A stretch of 64,000 nucleotides of DNA. Origin: Synaphobranchus kaupii (Eukaryota; Chordata; Actinopteri; Anguilliformes; Synaphobranchidae). The position numbers were made by a program, and so were the translations under genes. Location: the NCBI GenBank assembly GCA_029718625.1, contig CM056376.1:113502752-113566751 (forward strand). The letters are read 5' to 3'. Shown one piece after another: positions 44,741-57,083 of this stretch (positions are counted from its first letter, which is position 1; every line of letters begins with the position of its first letter). Below the pieces are notes generated by a model, which was not told the origin of the DNA, searched no databases, and saw only the letters and a list, made by a program, of their open reading frames with translations.

Positions 44741-46798
44741 TAACCCAAGTTTGGGGCTTTATTGTGTGGATGTGTGAAGTTGTATCTGAATTCTGTGTGG
44801 TTATATGAGGTCAGAATGTGCAGATGTTAATGTTTTTAAGGGCTGAGAGTCTGTGGTCATTGTCTGTTATTTCTGTAGGAAACCCTGAAAAGTGCCAAAC
44901 TCTCGGTGTTGTATAGGTATGGGGCATGCCCCGCCAAGCTGTAACTGCTTGGCGGATGGCATACCTGCCATCCCAATCTTTGGTTCTTCTCTGCTCTCAG
45001 TAGTGTGCAGCCCAAAGTGCCCCAACATAAATCACACGCACTGCCTAACAGCTGAATGAATGAACTCCCTTGCTTGTAACAGTCCATCGCCAAAAACAAA
45101 GATGACATTGCTTCTACGCTTTGGCGGGATGAAACTCTATTTCTGATGCTGCATGCGTCTCTACAGGTTGTGGCCCTAAACGACTGCATGGAGTGTTTAT
45201 GCCAGCGGCCGGCTCTGCCAACGATATCGCGTCATGCAGAGCAGCCGGCGAGGGCCGAGGTTCGAAAACCCACAGCGGAACCCCACCCCATTACATCAGC
45301 CCCTTCGTCTGGCCCAACACACTGGCTGCCAGTGAACAGATGCGCTTTCTTTCCACGATTAACACGTTCTAAACAGGGCTGAACTTTCCCGGTTAAACCT
45401 CACTGCCGTTTTCCCTGGTCCAGTTTTTGTAGATTAAATTGCACAGAGCTTACCGGCCATTACGGGTTTCAGCGCTGTGTTGAAAATGCCTCCGTTTCAC
45501 TTGAGGTGTTTTCCAAGAATTTGTTGCCAGTTGTGTAAAATATCTGTCTAGAGATGTGGGTCTATAAATCCACATGTTTGACCTACTAAAGTGTTTTTCT
45601 TCTGTGCATTGTTTGAGAACTTGGCAGCATCTGGGCTGTTGGAAAACTGCTGTCATTCTGTCAGCTGCAGCTACAGGCTGTTTTTCCCTCATTTTAAGGG
45701 CAGAGTTTTGAAAAGGCTAGAGTTGTGGCCTACTTTGTTCGTTTGTTCAGGTATTTACTAATATGTTATGTTTAAGGACTTATTGAGAGGCTTTCTCAAT
45801 GAATTATAAAATTATAATGTAATAATGTAAACATTCACATCCTTCATGTCAGCAGTTTAAATGAGCAGTTAGTCCACACAGAAAATGTTTTTTTTTTTTA
45901 TGATTTGGGGGGGGGGCTCCACTGGTCATTAATCAGGGGCATGGCTCCAGCTGTATGTATGAGAGGCAAAGAAAACTAGAAAGATGCATAAGATCATATT
46001 CTCAGGTTCTGAAATTCAGTGGAAAATGATTTATCATTCTGAAGAGCTGAATTCTTGAGATAGTTGCTATGTATTAAGGTCACTGTTCTATGTCTGAAAG
46101 AAAGATGTGTGTTTTTAATAAGGACACATTAGCCATTATTTCCTTTTTTGGGGGAGATGAAGTCTGAAGCGTAGCCTGTAATGCAAAAGGTGGTCTGCTT
46201 TAGCCAGCTGATCTCCTGAACAACAGATACAGCATGTTGGGTGTGTGTGTGCGTGCGTGTGTGTGCATGCGTTTGTGTGCATGTGCATGTGGCGTGTGTG
46301 TGTGCCTCAGAGGCAGAGAGCTGGTGTAAGTGGGATAGAGGGGGAGATTTTTGGGTGATTGGCTGGTGATTTGCTTGATTGCTTCTTACAGGTTTGCAAT
46401 CAGAGCAAGGCACAAACAAATCCAAGGTAAAAAGTTTGGCGATTCATTCTTTGGAAAGTTTGAAATATCAAGGAAGGGATAAGTCCAGGAGTTTGATCAG
46501 TCCAGGAGTTTCATCCACACTGCTTATAATTACCAAGCACAAAGACGCCCACAATCCATGCGTGGTGGTGGTTATGACGGCGCAGGCCTATAAGTGAATC
46601 ACGATAATTATAATAATATGTGTAAAAAAAAAACATTCCATCAAGCCTCATGCCAGTGTGAGCGAGGTATACGACGGGACCTGGGCTCTCAGTGAATGGT
46701 AGGGTGTCCTTGGACTCTTGACGACTAAGCACGGTGCTGGGGTGGGAGATCCGCCCAGTGCGCTTACTGCTGGTTACCATGGAGACATGCATCCGGAG

Positions 46799-46840
<42 letters not shown>

Positions 46841-48248
46841 CACAGGAGTGACTTAATTCCTTTCAATCACTCATAATTCACATTCGTTCATTGATTTTTG
46901 CCAAGCGTTTTCTAGCAAAGCTTCAGCCGCATTTCTCGCATGATAAATCCTAAATCTCACTTCAGAAGTACCAGACAACTGCCTCTCACATTATAGATAA
47001 GGTGAATGGTAATTCACAGTTAATGGACAATCTATCAGAGCAACGACAGAGTGGTTGGGCAGATTATAGTCTGAAGTTTAAACTAGCTGATAAAATAGAG
47101 AGTTTAAGCAAATGAATGTATATTAATATACATTTAATAAAATATGTAGTAAAGTGAAAGTTTCATCTGAAAGTTTTTTTTGCAATCTTTTCATGGCTGA
47201 ACATTATCGTGGCTGCTTCTACTCAACGTTCCTCAGACACGGCCGAAACAACTGGTGGACCAACAACTATGGTGATGATAGGCCGCAAGTGGGTAGCCGA
47301 TGAGCAGTGATTGGTCATTGGCTGGGACCTGAGCCATGTGATGCATGCACTACAATGATAAGCCCCTTCTACATGTCGTGGCATCAAGACATCAGTGAGT
47401 CACGTTTGTACACTTGCGTTCTCTGTAAAAATCTGTATTTTCACTGATATTCATTGTTATTCACAGACAGATGAAAGACAGATTTCTGACTGTATAAATG
47501 CTAATGAAAAAGTATGGGGATTATTTAATCTATTATATGAACGTTGGCAAAGAAATGCATACGTTTTTTTTCAATTTATGTTAAGGAGAAAAATAAGCAA
47601 ATAATGTTCGTAATGGTCCTTTAATACTAATCTTATGCTATGAATATATTATTCAGTGAAAAATATAAACTGATATTGAGAGGTGAGTCCTTGAATTATC
47701 CCATTAGAATCAAGGTAACCTCATATGCATATAAAATCCTATTCATTTGGCATGTATGAGAGCTGGGGAGAATGGCTTATGAATATGGAATACAATGGAT
47801 GTTTGTGCTTTCTAAGATAATATGAACTATGGTCTTATATCCTGCACATATGGCTCTACCATCCAAATGAAATCCCAACATTTCTTCTGTAAAACAGTTG
47901 CCCTGGCCTCTTGTAGGAACTTGGGGTGGTTGTTTTTATCATTTAATTGATTGTTTTTAAATGTGGTTTGATTTAGCCTTTATTTACCAGGTAAATTCAT
48001 GGAGAAGCAGTTCTCTTTTTTCAGTAACGACCTGCACCAAACAACTGTATAATTAGACGAAAGGTTCAGAGGATACAGACAAAGATGAGATCACGTATGT
48101 ACAAAACAATTATTACAGGAGGAGCCACAGAGGTCATACAGTAATATGAACTATAACTATGTGTTTATATGAGTACTATGTACTCTGACATAGTAACCTA
48201 TAACCTCTATCAGCATTGATTTAACACTGGATATTTCGCTGCTAACGC
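44741..48248. other. Non-coding stretch with GT microsatellites
   Basis: (GT)n lies at 46799-46836, degenerate GT/GC-rich sequence at 46235-46305, and a T run plus G run at 45889-45915. The open frames at 44857-45382 and 46129-46843 show no motif and partly translate microsatellites. No exon or transposon supported. Confidence 0.4.
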
Positions 48249-48999
48249 TGTTACATCCCAAAAGCCACCTGCATTACAAAAACCAGGTGTACGATAGTGG
48301 ACGTAACACTAAGCCACTTAAACAGTAACCACAACCTCAAAGAAAACCCAGTCCAGCGCGAAGTGATATAAAAAGACAAACAGGCTTTTGTAATGACAGA
48401 CAAAAGGGAATTTTCCATGCTGATGATATAAAGCAGTCTAGCATTATGTACAAGTGCAGCGCAGGTTGTGTGGTTTCAGCCGGCAGTCAGCATGGAGGTC
48501 CAGAAACCATACTGGAGCGGAAACGGTCCTCTCTTTCAAAGTCCAGCCACCAATCCCTCGCAGATGTTTCACAAAGTAGGAATTAGGCAATCGCTATTGC
48601 AACCTGCACTCTATTTCCAAAACAAGTTATCTGTGGCAAGTTGAGCAGTAGTAACATGTAATAACAGTTGATTAAATGAAGCTATCTATTTATAGTCCTG
48701 CATTCTTTAAATTCGCTGCACCGCGATGGTCCTTGCCTCAGCGATGGTCCTCGCCTCAGCGTCTTCCATAGCGGGCATCCTTAGGTGGGGTTGCTAAGTG
48801 ATGGTCAACCACGTCCTCTCAAAAGGGTTGTCAGGCAGTGGTGTGCGGCTCCTCTCCAGCGCATCATCCTCCCAGCATCTCCGCAGTGGGACTGTGACGT
48901 CATCCTCTCCACCTGTAGAGGAGACAGAAGCAAACACAGCAGCTCCCAAAGCAAAACGAAACACAAAGCAGGGGAGACAGAAAACAGAGGAATGTAACA
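48249..48999 (-). mobile_element. Probable solo LTR (751 bp), minus orientation
   Basis: On the minus strand it begins TGTTACATTCC and ends GGGATGTAACA, an inverted TGTTACAT/ATGTAACA pair like that of the LTR at 37862. Inside it a pyrimidine-rich tract ends in CTACAG then GTGGAGAGG, which parallels the TTTACAG-GTGGAGG of the other LTR. TATAAATAG near 48690 on the minus strand could be a core promoter. Flanks (AACGC and ATGTA) do not match as a target duplication, so the boundaries or the history are uncertain. Confidence 0.55.
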
Positions 49000-50029
49000 A
49001 TGTACTTTGGCTAGTCAGCCTTTTTCACATCTAACTAGCCAATATACATTAGCACAAACTACATCTTTATTGTAAAATATATTGTAATTGGTAATGTATT
49101 TGATGATGTCATATATTTCACAATAAGCAAGTGAAACAGGGCTTTTTTCTGACCAAACCAGTATATTTTGGGAGCATTGCCACTTCTCCATGTCATTCAT
49201 TTACAAGATGGGATTGTGGACGTGCATGTGAGTGTGTGTACGTACATGTGTGCATTTGTGCATGTGTGTGTGTTGGCGTGGTTTTGTTAGTGGATTTGCG
49301 CCATCACCCCCTGCAGGCCACACTGGAAGTTTTTTTTATCCCATTGTGAGGCCTGCTCTCTGTCTCAGGGCCCATCAGCATTAATTGGGATTGCTTAATC
49401 GTGATGTTCTCCAGGCTCGGATCCTGACATGGGCATTGTCCTTCTTTCCACCGGCTAGCTTCTGCGGACAGAGGCAAGAGCCTAGCTCCTGCCAAGCGGG
49501 ATGCAGGATTAGGCGTGAGCACGGGGCACTTGTTTGGGTCACCACTGTCTCCTCTTATTACTCCCCTGGCTTTAATCTGCACTCCAGACGCCCGTACTTG
49601 TGTTCCGGCCATCACCAGTGCTCCCGATCAGGCACCCCCAATGCTCTCAGATCTGACCTGTCTTACGCAGAGCGAGACGCTAACGAGACGGCCGGAAACC
49701 AACGCTAACGTGGAGGGATGACGGTAATGAGGCCAGCCGGGAAGGAGCAAAGAGATGCCCCCCCCCCCCCCCCCATCTCTCCAAATCTACACTGATAAGG
49801 GAGAGAGATAGAGATGAGAGAGGGAGAGAGGGGGGGTGAGGATGAGAAACTGAGATATGGAGAGAGGGAGCATGATAGAAGACAGAGAGAGGGGTGCTTT
49901 GCGTTTCAGCTGCACATGATTAAAAGGATATCTAGGGTGAACTCACCTGCAGGGCTGGATCCTACTCTGTGAAACTCTTTAATTTTATAATTAATATTAA
50001 GTATAATTATCCACAGCTTCCAAAATATT
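49000..50029. other. Non-coding sequence, locally GC-rich
   Basis: 49385-49720 is GC-rich with open frames on both strands, but no family motif or splice pair could be settled on. A 17-base C run lies at 49758-49774, followed by a GA-rich tract to about 49895. Confidence 0.4.
49758..49774. repeat. Poly(C) run, 17 bases
   Basis: Pure C, followed by a purine-rich (GAGA) tract. Confidence 0.95.
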
Positions 50030-50944
50030 TCTTGTAGCTAGTTAACAGTCGTTCTATACTTGCTTTCCAACTCTTTCTTGTAGAACCCTTCTAGTTCAGA
50101 AATATTCTGAGGTCTTCTCGCATGCACTGCATGTTTGTGATCTCCACACAGATTGCCAATAAGTCTAGAGGCTGTGAAGACAATTCCAAAACCTTAATCT
50201 TTCATTCCTTTAAATAGTTAATGATTTTGAGGTATGTTTCGGATAATTGTCTTATTCAAATACCCAAACTTTTTTCTGCTTCAGTTTCTTCACTGAATCT
50301 GAGACATTGTCTTCTGGGGTTTGTTGATATTTACTGTAGTTGAATCCAGTCTTCCTTCCACACCCACAATATTTCCTGTGCCATTGGCTGCCACAAAACC
50401 CTAAAACATAATAGATCCACCCCCATGCTTAATGATTGGCATGGTGTTCTTTTCTTCAAATGCCTCCCGTTTTTTCCACAAGTGTCTTTGTTGGCTGTTT
50501 TATGTTTGTTTGTTCCTCAGTCCCATTTTTGTTCCAAAAAGTATCTGGTTATCTGAGTGTTGTTTTGCATACTACAGAAGTAGATTTTAGTGATGAGATC
50601 ACAGGAAAGGTTTTCTTTCCTTGCATCTTTGCAAGGAACTATTGTGCACAGTGGACCACTGCACCACTAATGCGGTGTCAGCTACACCTTTCTGCAGGTA
50701 CTTTGCAGTGTGTGTTTTGCTTTGCTTACCTGACCAGACTACCAGCAGTTCTATCAGAGATTTATCTCATTCTTCCAGATCTTGCCTTGACTTCAACAGT
50801 TCCCCTTCACTTCAGTTTCTTAATTATGTTTCTAACATTCCAAGCTGGAAGTGTTTAGCTATTTTTCCTATAGCCTTCCCCTGCTGCGTAAGAGTCAATT
50901 ATCTTTATTTTCAAGTCCTTAGTCAGCTGCTTAGAGGTGCCCAT
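50030..50944 (-). pseudogene. Heavily decayed Tc1 transposase
   Basis: On the minus strand it starts at an ATG (50944) with MGTSKQLTKDLKIKIIDSYA, the DNA-binding N-terminus, then frameshifts. Further on are EEKNTMPIIKHGGGSIM (about 50380-50460), a DNYPKHTSKS segment with the second catalytic aspartate after a stop codon (about 50235), and a C-terminal HAVHARRPQNISELEGF (about 50085-50140). The SPDLNPIE block is degraded. Many stops and shifts make it the oldest Tc1 in the window. The termini of the element were not defined. Confidence 0.85.
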
Positions 50945-51286
50945 GGCTGTTGAGAGTAAGAGGGGTTAGAGGGGTCAGTGTATTTATTAAGCTGTGGAAT
51001 TGTCTTCACCTGGCTTGATTTAAGGCCTAACGAGTCAATTATGCTTTGAGACTTTAAAAAAGTATTAATGGATCAACTGGAAGGCTACTTAAACATTTGC
51101 ACATACCAAATTTATAGTTTTCTTTTTTTTCAAATTGTTGAATTGAGCAAATTAATAGTAATCAGTGTTTCCCATTAATGAATACCGCCACAGTTTCAAT
51201 TGATTAAAAAAAAAAATGAAAATGAAAATTAATAAATGTACTCAGCGTAGCACTGTCACTTCAAAGGGCCCCTCTCATATCGCTCT

Positions 51287-53320
51287 ACTCCCCCCTGCTT
51301 ACGCACAAAACCTTCACACTTACGTACCCCTCCCCCCTGCTTACGCACAAACCTGCACACTTACGTACCCCTCCCCCCTGCTTACGCACAAACCTGCACA
51401 CTTACGTACCCCTCCCCCCTGCTTACGCACAAGCCTGCACACTTACGTACCCCTCCCCCCCTGCTTACGCACAAGCCTGCCCACTTACGCACCCCTCCCC
51501 CCCTGCTTACGCACAAACCTGCACACTTACGTACCCCTCCTCCCCCTGCTTACGCACAAACCTGCACACTTACGCACCCCTCCCCCCTGCTTACGCACAA
51601 ACCTGCACACTTACGTACCCCTCCCCCCTGCTTACGCACAAACCTGCACACTTACGCACCCCTCCCGCCTGCTTACGCACAAACCTGCACACTTACGCAC
51701 CCCTCCCGCCGGCTTACGCACAAACCTGCACACTTACGCACCCCTCCCCCCCTGCTTACGCACAAACCTGCACACTTACGCACCCCTCCCCCCTGCTTAC
51801 GCACAAACCTGCACACTTACGCACCCCTCCCGCCTGCTTACGCACAAACCTGCACACTTACGCACCCCTCCCCCCTGCTTACGCACAAACCTGCACACTT
51901 ACCGCACCCCTCCCCCCTGCTTACGCACAAACCTGCACACTTACGCACCCCTCCCGCCTGCTTACGCACAAACCTGCACACTTACGCACCCCTCCCCCCT
52001 GCTTACGCACAAGCCTGCCCACTTACGCACCCCTCCCCCCTGCTTACGCACAAACCTGCACACTTACGCACCCCTCCCCCCTGCTTACGCACAAACCTGC
52101 ACACTTACGTACCCCTCCCCCCTGCTTACGCACAAGCCTGCCCACTTACGCACCCCTCCCCCCTGCTTACGCACAAGCCTGCCCACTTACGCACCCCTCC
52201 CCCCTGCTTACGCACAAACCTGCACACTTACGCACCCCTCCCCCCTGCTTACGCACAAACCTGCACACTTAGGCACCCCTCCCCCCTGCTTACGCACAAA
52301 CCTGCACACTTACGCACCCCTCCCGCCTGCTTACGCACAAACCTGCACACTTACGCACCCCTCCCCCCTGCTTACGCACAAACCTGCACACTTAGGCACC
52401 CCTCCCCCCTGCTTACGCACAAACCTGCACACTTAGGCACCCCTCCCCCTGCTTACGCACAAGCCTGCCCACTTACGCACCCCTCCCCCCTGCTTACGCA
52501 CAAACCTGCACACTTACGCACCCCTCCCCCCTGCTTACGCACAAACCTGCACACTTACGTACCCCTCCCCCCTGCTTACGCACAAGCCTGCACACTTACG
52601 CACCCCTCCCCCCTGCTTACGCACAAACCTGCACACTTACGCACCCCTCCCCCCTGCTTACGCACAAACCTGCACACTTACGCACCCCTCCTGCCTGCTT
52701 ACGCACAAACCTGCACACTTACGCACCCCTCCCGCCGGCTTACGCACAAACCTGCACACTTATGCACCCCTCCCCCCTGCTTACGCACAAACCTGCACAC
52801 TTACGCACCCCTCCCCCCTGCTTACGCACAAACCTGCACACTTACGCACAAACCTGCACACTTACGCACCCCTCCCCCCTGCTTACGCACAAACCTGCAC
52901 ACTTACGCACCCCTCCCACCGGCTTACGCACAAACCTGCACACTTACGCACCCCTCCCCCCTGCTTACGCACAAACCTGCACACTTACGTACCCCTCCCC
53001 CCTGCTTACGCACAAACCTGCACACTTACGCACCCCTCCCCCCTGCTTACGCACAAACCTGCACACTTACACACCCCTCCCCCCTGCTTACGCACAAACC
53101 TGCACACTTACGCACCCCTCCCCCCTGCTTACGCACAAACCTGCACACTTACGTACCCCTCCCACCGGCTTACGCACAAACCTGCACACTTACGTACCCC
53201 TCCCCCCTGCTTACGCACAAACCTGCACACTTACGCACCCCTCCCCCCCTGCTTACGCACAAACCTGCACACTTACGCACCCCTCCCCCGCCTGCTTACG
53301 CACAAACCTGCACACTCACA
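51287..53320 (+). repeat. 41-bp C-rich satellite array, about 49 units
   Basis: Unit approximately CCCCTCCCCCCTGCTTACGC then ACAAACCTGCACACTTACGCA. Variants are GTA/GCA after TTAC, CCCGCC or CCACCGG in the C-rich part, and C-run length of 5-7. One unit near 52843 is shortened to about 21 bp (ACACTTACGCACAAACCTGC), exposing an internal near-repeat of TTACGCAC. The 406- and 233-codon open frames are translations: 41 is not a multiple of three, so all frames are used, with a 41-residue period. The final frame of about 55 codons beyond the array is not supported as a gene. Confidence 0.98.
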
Positions 53321-53636
53321 CAACAACAGATGCACGAGTGCATCTCCGAGATGAGGCTGCATCTCCTCACGATGCAGGCTCAGCAGACCTGGAATGCATT
53401 CTGAGGAGATTTGACGTGGTTAGTATGTTTGTGAAAGTTAAAGCCCTCTGTGGTACACTATAATTGATACATATTGTTTTAACTAGTTTTAAATCAAGCT
53501 AGCAGACCTCTCAATTGTGTCACGTTATTCATTTCTCATAAGCTAACCTAACAGGGTTATTATTTTAGCTAGTAAATTAGAAGCTATAATACATTATTAT
53601 AACTAATGTTATCTCGCTCAAAAGAGAAACAAATGA

Positions 53637-53944
53637 AATACTGGTTTATGTATATTGTATTATCTCATGCAGGTTAATACAGACGTTATTCAGTGGTAAA
53701 TACTGGTTTATGTATATTGTATTATCTCATGCAGGTTAATACAGGCTTTATTCAGTGGTAAATACTGGTTTATGTATATTGTATTATCTCATGCAGGTTA
53801 ATACAGGCGTTATTCAGTGGTAAATACTGGTTTATGTATATTGTATTATCTCATGCAGGTTTATACAGACGTTATTCAGTGGTAAATACTGGTTTATGTA
53901 TATTGTATTATCTCATGCAGGTTAATACAGACGTTATTCAGTGG
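53637..53944 (+). repeat. 62-bp tandem repeat, 5 copies
   Basis: Unit contains ACTGGTTTATGTATATTGTA, TTATCTCATGCAGGTTAATA and CAGACGTTATTCAGTGGTAA. Copies are nearly identical (AGACG versus AGGCT or AGGCG, GTTAA versus GTTTA). Confidence 0.97.
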
Positions 53945-54730
53945 AGATATCAGCACAGTGTCGTCAACTGAAGAGTAATGTTAACTATTTTCTGGAGAAA
54001 AAAAATTTCCAGCATGATTTTAGCATTTTAGCTGGCTAGCTACAATAAACATCATTTTCGTCTCTATTTTTAACTAGCTAGCTAACAAGCTATAGTTTAA
54101 TTGACTTAATTTACAATGATAATAACTAACTAATGAATGAATTAATCTTGTTGCCCCAGAGACAATTTGTCACAACCTGTTGCGTTCATGGCAGGGTTTC
54201 ACGTCAGTGCAGGCTCTCAGATTTTAACCATCTCTGGCATCTCCCAGCTCCTTTTGCTTCTGTGTCATATAGCAGGATCTACATTTAAACTATTTTACTA
54301 AGAAAACACAGAGAAGACAAGGAGGAAGAATAAACAGAGGTAGCAAACATTTAATAGCAAGCCAATCAGATACAGAGGCTTTCTTGTCAACAAACAAACA
54401 AGTATTTATTAGTTTTTTTAAACAGTAGTTTTCAAGTACAGTCCCATTTAAGACAGAGCTGAGCTTTGGCCCAGAATAGGTTAAATAGGTATTTTCCGCT
54501 GACAATAAGATTATGAATATTTTTTTATTAGATCACATTTCTGCATATAGCTGTCTAGTCAAGAAGTCCTGCTAGCCAAAATTCTATTTCTATTTCTATG
54601 TTCAATTCCCTGTGTTTCCATCACAAAACAATTGTGGATGTTTTTTTTTTTTGTAAACCTACTGAAAAGAATACAAAATTCCATATGTATCCCTGTGGCA
54701 GAATTCAGTATTATTATATTTTGTTTTTAG
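53945..54730. other. Non-coding sequence
   Basis: AT-rich with CTAGCTAGC words at 54030-54090. Ends in a T-rich tract and TTTTTAG at 54730, the acceptor of the exon candidate. Confidence 0.4.
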
Positions 54731-54960
54731 GTGCTGTAATGGTTAAGCTGAAGCTCCGTGCGGATCGATGGCGAGTGTTAAATCTCTCTTGGGACCAGAA
54801 GGCCACCTTGCTTCCAGAGCCTACAGTAGCTCCACCCACTTGGGAAACTGCTGACTACGCCTGCCATTTATCTCCTATCAAACCGTGTGTCGTCATGGAA
54901 ACAGCAGTGCAACAGACAGAGCTGTGTCCGGACTTGACAGAGGTCCAGAAATGCATTAAG
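54731..54960 (+). CDS. Candidate internal exon, 76 codons
   Basis: Acceptor TATTTTGTTTTTAG (ends 54730) and donor AAG then GTAATC (54960/54961) bound 230 bases that are open in one frame: two bases then 76 codons. The peptide starts AVMVKLKLRADRWRVLNLSW, then has LLPEPTVAPPTWETADYA and ends DLTEVQKCIK. It is GC-richer than the flanks, and the same frame closes soon after the donor (a stop at 54988). I recognise no domain. It is the best-bounded coding candidate here, but a chance match of splice consensus and an open frame cannot be excluded. Confidence 0.38.
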
Positions 54961-56503
54961 GTAATCGGAAAATGGGCCAAGAATGAGTAAAAACTTTCCA
55001 AAATAGTCCCTCCCCACCCGCTCTCCGTATCTCCACCCTAACCCCCCTACCCCAGTTGACAATTGGGTTACAAATTAATTTGGTTCACTCCAAATTCAAC
55101 ACTAAAAAATGAATAATCATTTCAGCTGTTACAGCTGACAGCTGTTACATCCTGCTAAAAAAGCTGTAAAGATTAAAGCTTAGTTGAAAGAGAATAATGG
55201 CCGACAGCAGCTTCATAAATGGAAGCTGAGGCTGCAGAAGTTTTAAATCACATCTCTGCTGCTTATATTCTGGTCCATGACTGACCTCACTGGAAATTCT
55301 GTGGTTCAGGGGTCAAAGGTCAATTAACCTGTCCTTCTGTTGCTTTCTATCACCTATCCTTGGTGTCCTACAAAAACCTTATATCTGTTTTGTCTGCAAA
55401 CTTTAAAAGTTCTCAACCAGCTCTATATGCTGAAAACGACTTGTAGCACAACAACTAATAAAGCTGGTTTAAAACCCCCCAAATGACTAATCACCATTAA
55501 AACATTTATATTTTTTATCGCAGTGCTTATCCTAAACTAGACCTTGCTCGCATTTTATCACTGACCAGTTTAGACATGCCACGCAATTTAGCTGAAGCTG
55601 AGTGTACAATGAATTTTGGGGTGTTTGATGTGTGCTGTGGGACAGGCACCTGCACAATGATTCCTTAATATCAGCAGCATTAATAAGCACACACAGGACT
55701 TTATTAATGGTTAAGTTAATGGGATTTTGTTATCAACCAGTGTGCCAGTGATGATGTACATCTGGCCTGTGGAAGTCCCAGATTCGCAGAGTAACAAGAC
55801 ATTCCCATGGCAACCCCTTCTGACTGTTGACATGAGTGGGTTGGTAAGCAGCGGGTGGGTGTGGCCTGTCTGAAGGACCAAATCTCCAGGCTGTAACTGA
55901 TTCAATCAATAACACTGAATCTGGTCACCTTAGGGTCTGCCATATAATTGCGTGGCCAGGAACTGTAACCGTATGCATTGGTTTGGATGGACTGAACGCA
56001 TAATTTAACACCCTCTCGTGCGTTTCGCCTGCCCCTTCCTGCAGGGACGGGACTTTTTTTTCATGGTTTCCAGAACCAAAGAGAGGAAGGGAAGGAACTG
56101 AGAGGTAAATTTTTAAACGACCCTTCCCCATGCTCGGCAGGTCACCAGGGGTCAGAGGTCAATGGGTCAGGCTGAACTGCCGAGAGAACAGGAGCGGTGT
56201 ATTAAAAAAAAAGGGGGGGGGGGGGGGCACACAATGGCAGGGCCCATCCACCAGAACTAGAACAGGTTTTTTTTGTGTGTGTGTTTGTTTTCTTTTACAA
56301 TGGCTTGGCTTTTGTGCACTGCCACCTCATTCAAAGCGTGCACCGTCAGCAGCTAAACCGACCCACAGTGTTTCTGCCTGCTTGTAAAGGTGATGGGGCT
56401 ATATTACCCCCTTAACCTGAAACACTGTCCACTCACTCTCTCTGTCTCATTGCTTTTACAGGGGGCACCAGACGGGCGGACAGTGCAAAATCTCCACAGA
56501 CAC
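54961..56503. other. Non-coding sequence
   Basis: Includes the A9-G15 run at 56204-56227. No repeat or exon otherwise supported. Confidence 0.4.
56213..56227 (+). repeat. Poly(G) run, 15 bases
   Basis: Preceded directly by an A run. Confidence 0.95.
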
Positions 56504-56782
56504 AGAGACTGTTTAAACTCTGAGGGGCCAAAACACAAACCCAGAGGCTATTTAAAATCTGAGGGGCCAAAACACAAACCTAGAGACTGTTTAAAATCTG
56601 AGGGGCCAAAACACAAACACAGAGACTGTTTAAAATCTGAGGGGCCAAAACACAAACCCAGAGACTGTTTAAACTCTGAGGGGCCAAAACACAAACCCAG
56701 AGACTGTTTAAACTCTGAGGGGCCAAAACACAAACCCAGAGACTGTTTAAACTCTGAGGGGCCAAAACACTAACACAGACTG
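56504..56782 (+). repeat. 39-bp tandem repeat, 7 copies
   Basis: Unit GACTGTTTAAACTCTGAGGG then GCCAAAACACAAACCCAGA. Being a multiple of three it reads as a 13-residue repeat (DCLNSEGPKHKPR) on the + strand and as open frames on the minus strand. Treated as a minisatellite; a coding role is not excluded. Confidence 0.96.
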
Positions 56783-56859
56783 TTCAAAGGCTGTCTGAAG
56801 GCACTGTGGATAAACCTGTCCTTTTAAGATAAGAAAAGGGGCAAGAAGGGAAAATCATG

Positions 56860-57083
56860 GGGAAGTCATGGGGCAGTAAGGGGAAGTCATGGGGCAGTAA
56901 GGGGAAGTCATGGGGCAGTAAGGGGAAGACATGGGGCAGTAAGGGGAAGACATGGGGCAGTAAGGGGACGTCATGGGGCAGTAAGGGGAAGTCATGGGGC
57001 AGTAAGGGGAAGTCATAGGGCAGTAAGGGGAAGTCATAGGGCAGTAAGGGGAAGTCATGGGGCAGTAAGGGGAAGTCATGGGT
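56860..57083 (+). repeat. 21-bp tandem repeat, about 11 copies
   Basis: Unit GGAAGTCATGGGGCAGTAAG plus G. Copies differ at one or two sites (GACAT, GACGTC, CATAGG). It reads as a seven-residue repeat (MTSPYCP) on the minus strand. It starts about 80 bp after the 39-bp array. Confidence 0.96.

Noticed and set aside
48249..48999. Calling this a certain LTR
   Set aside because: The ends fit, but no target duplication and no second copy are visible, so it is listed only as probable.
51216..53463. Open frames of 406 and 233 codons as a repetitive protein gene
   Set aside because: They are translations of a 41-bp satellite. The period is not a multiple of three, one-base changes in C-run length break the frame between them, and no start context or splice sites stand out.
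56390..56773. 127-codon frame with a 13-residue repeat as a real gene
   Set aside because: Open only because the 39-bp unit is a multiple of three; minus-strand frames are open for the same reason. Kept as a finding but not annotated as coding.
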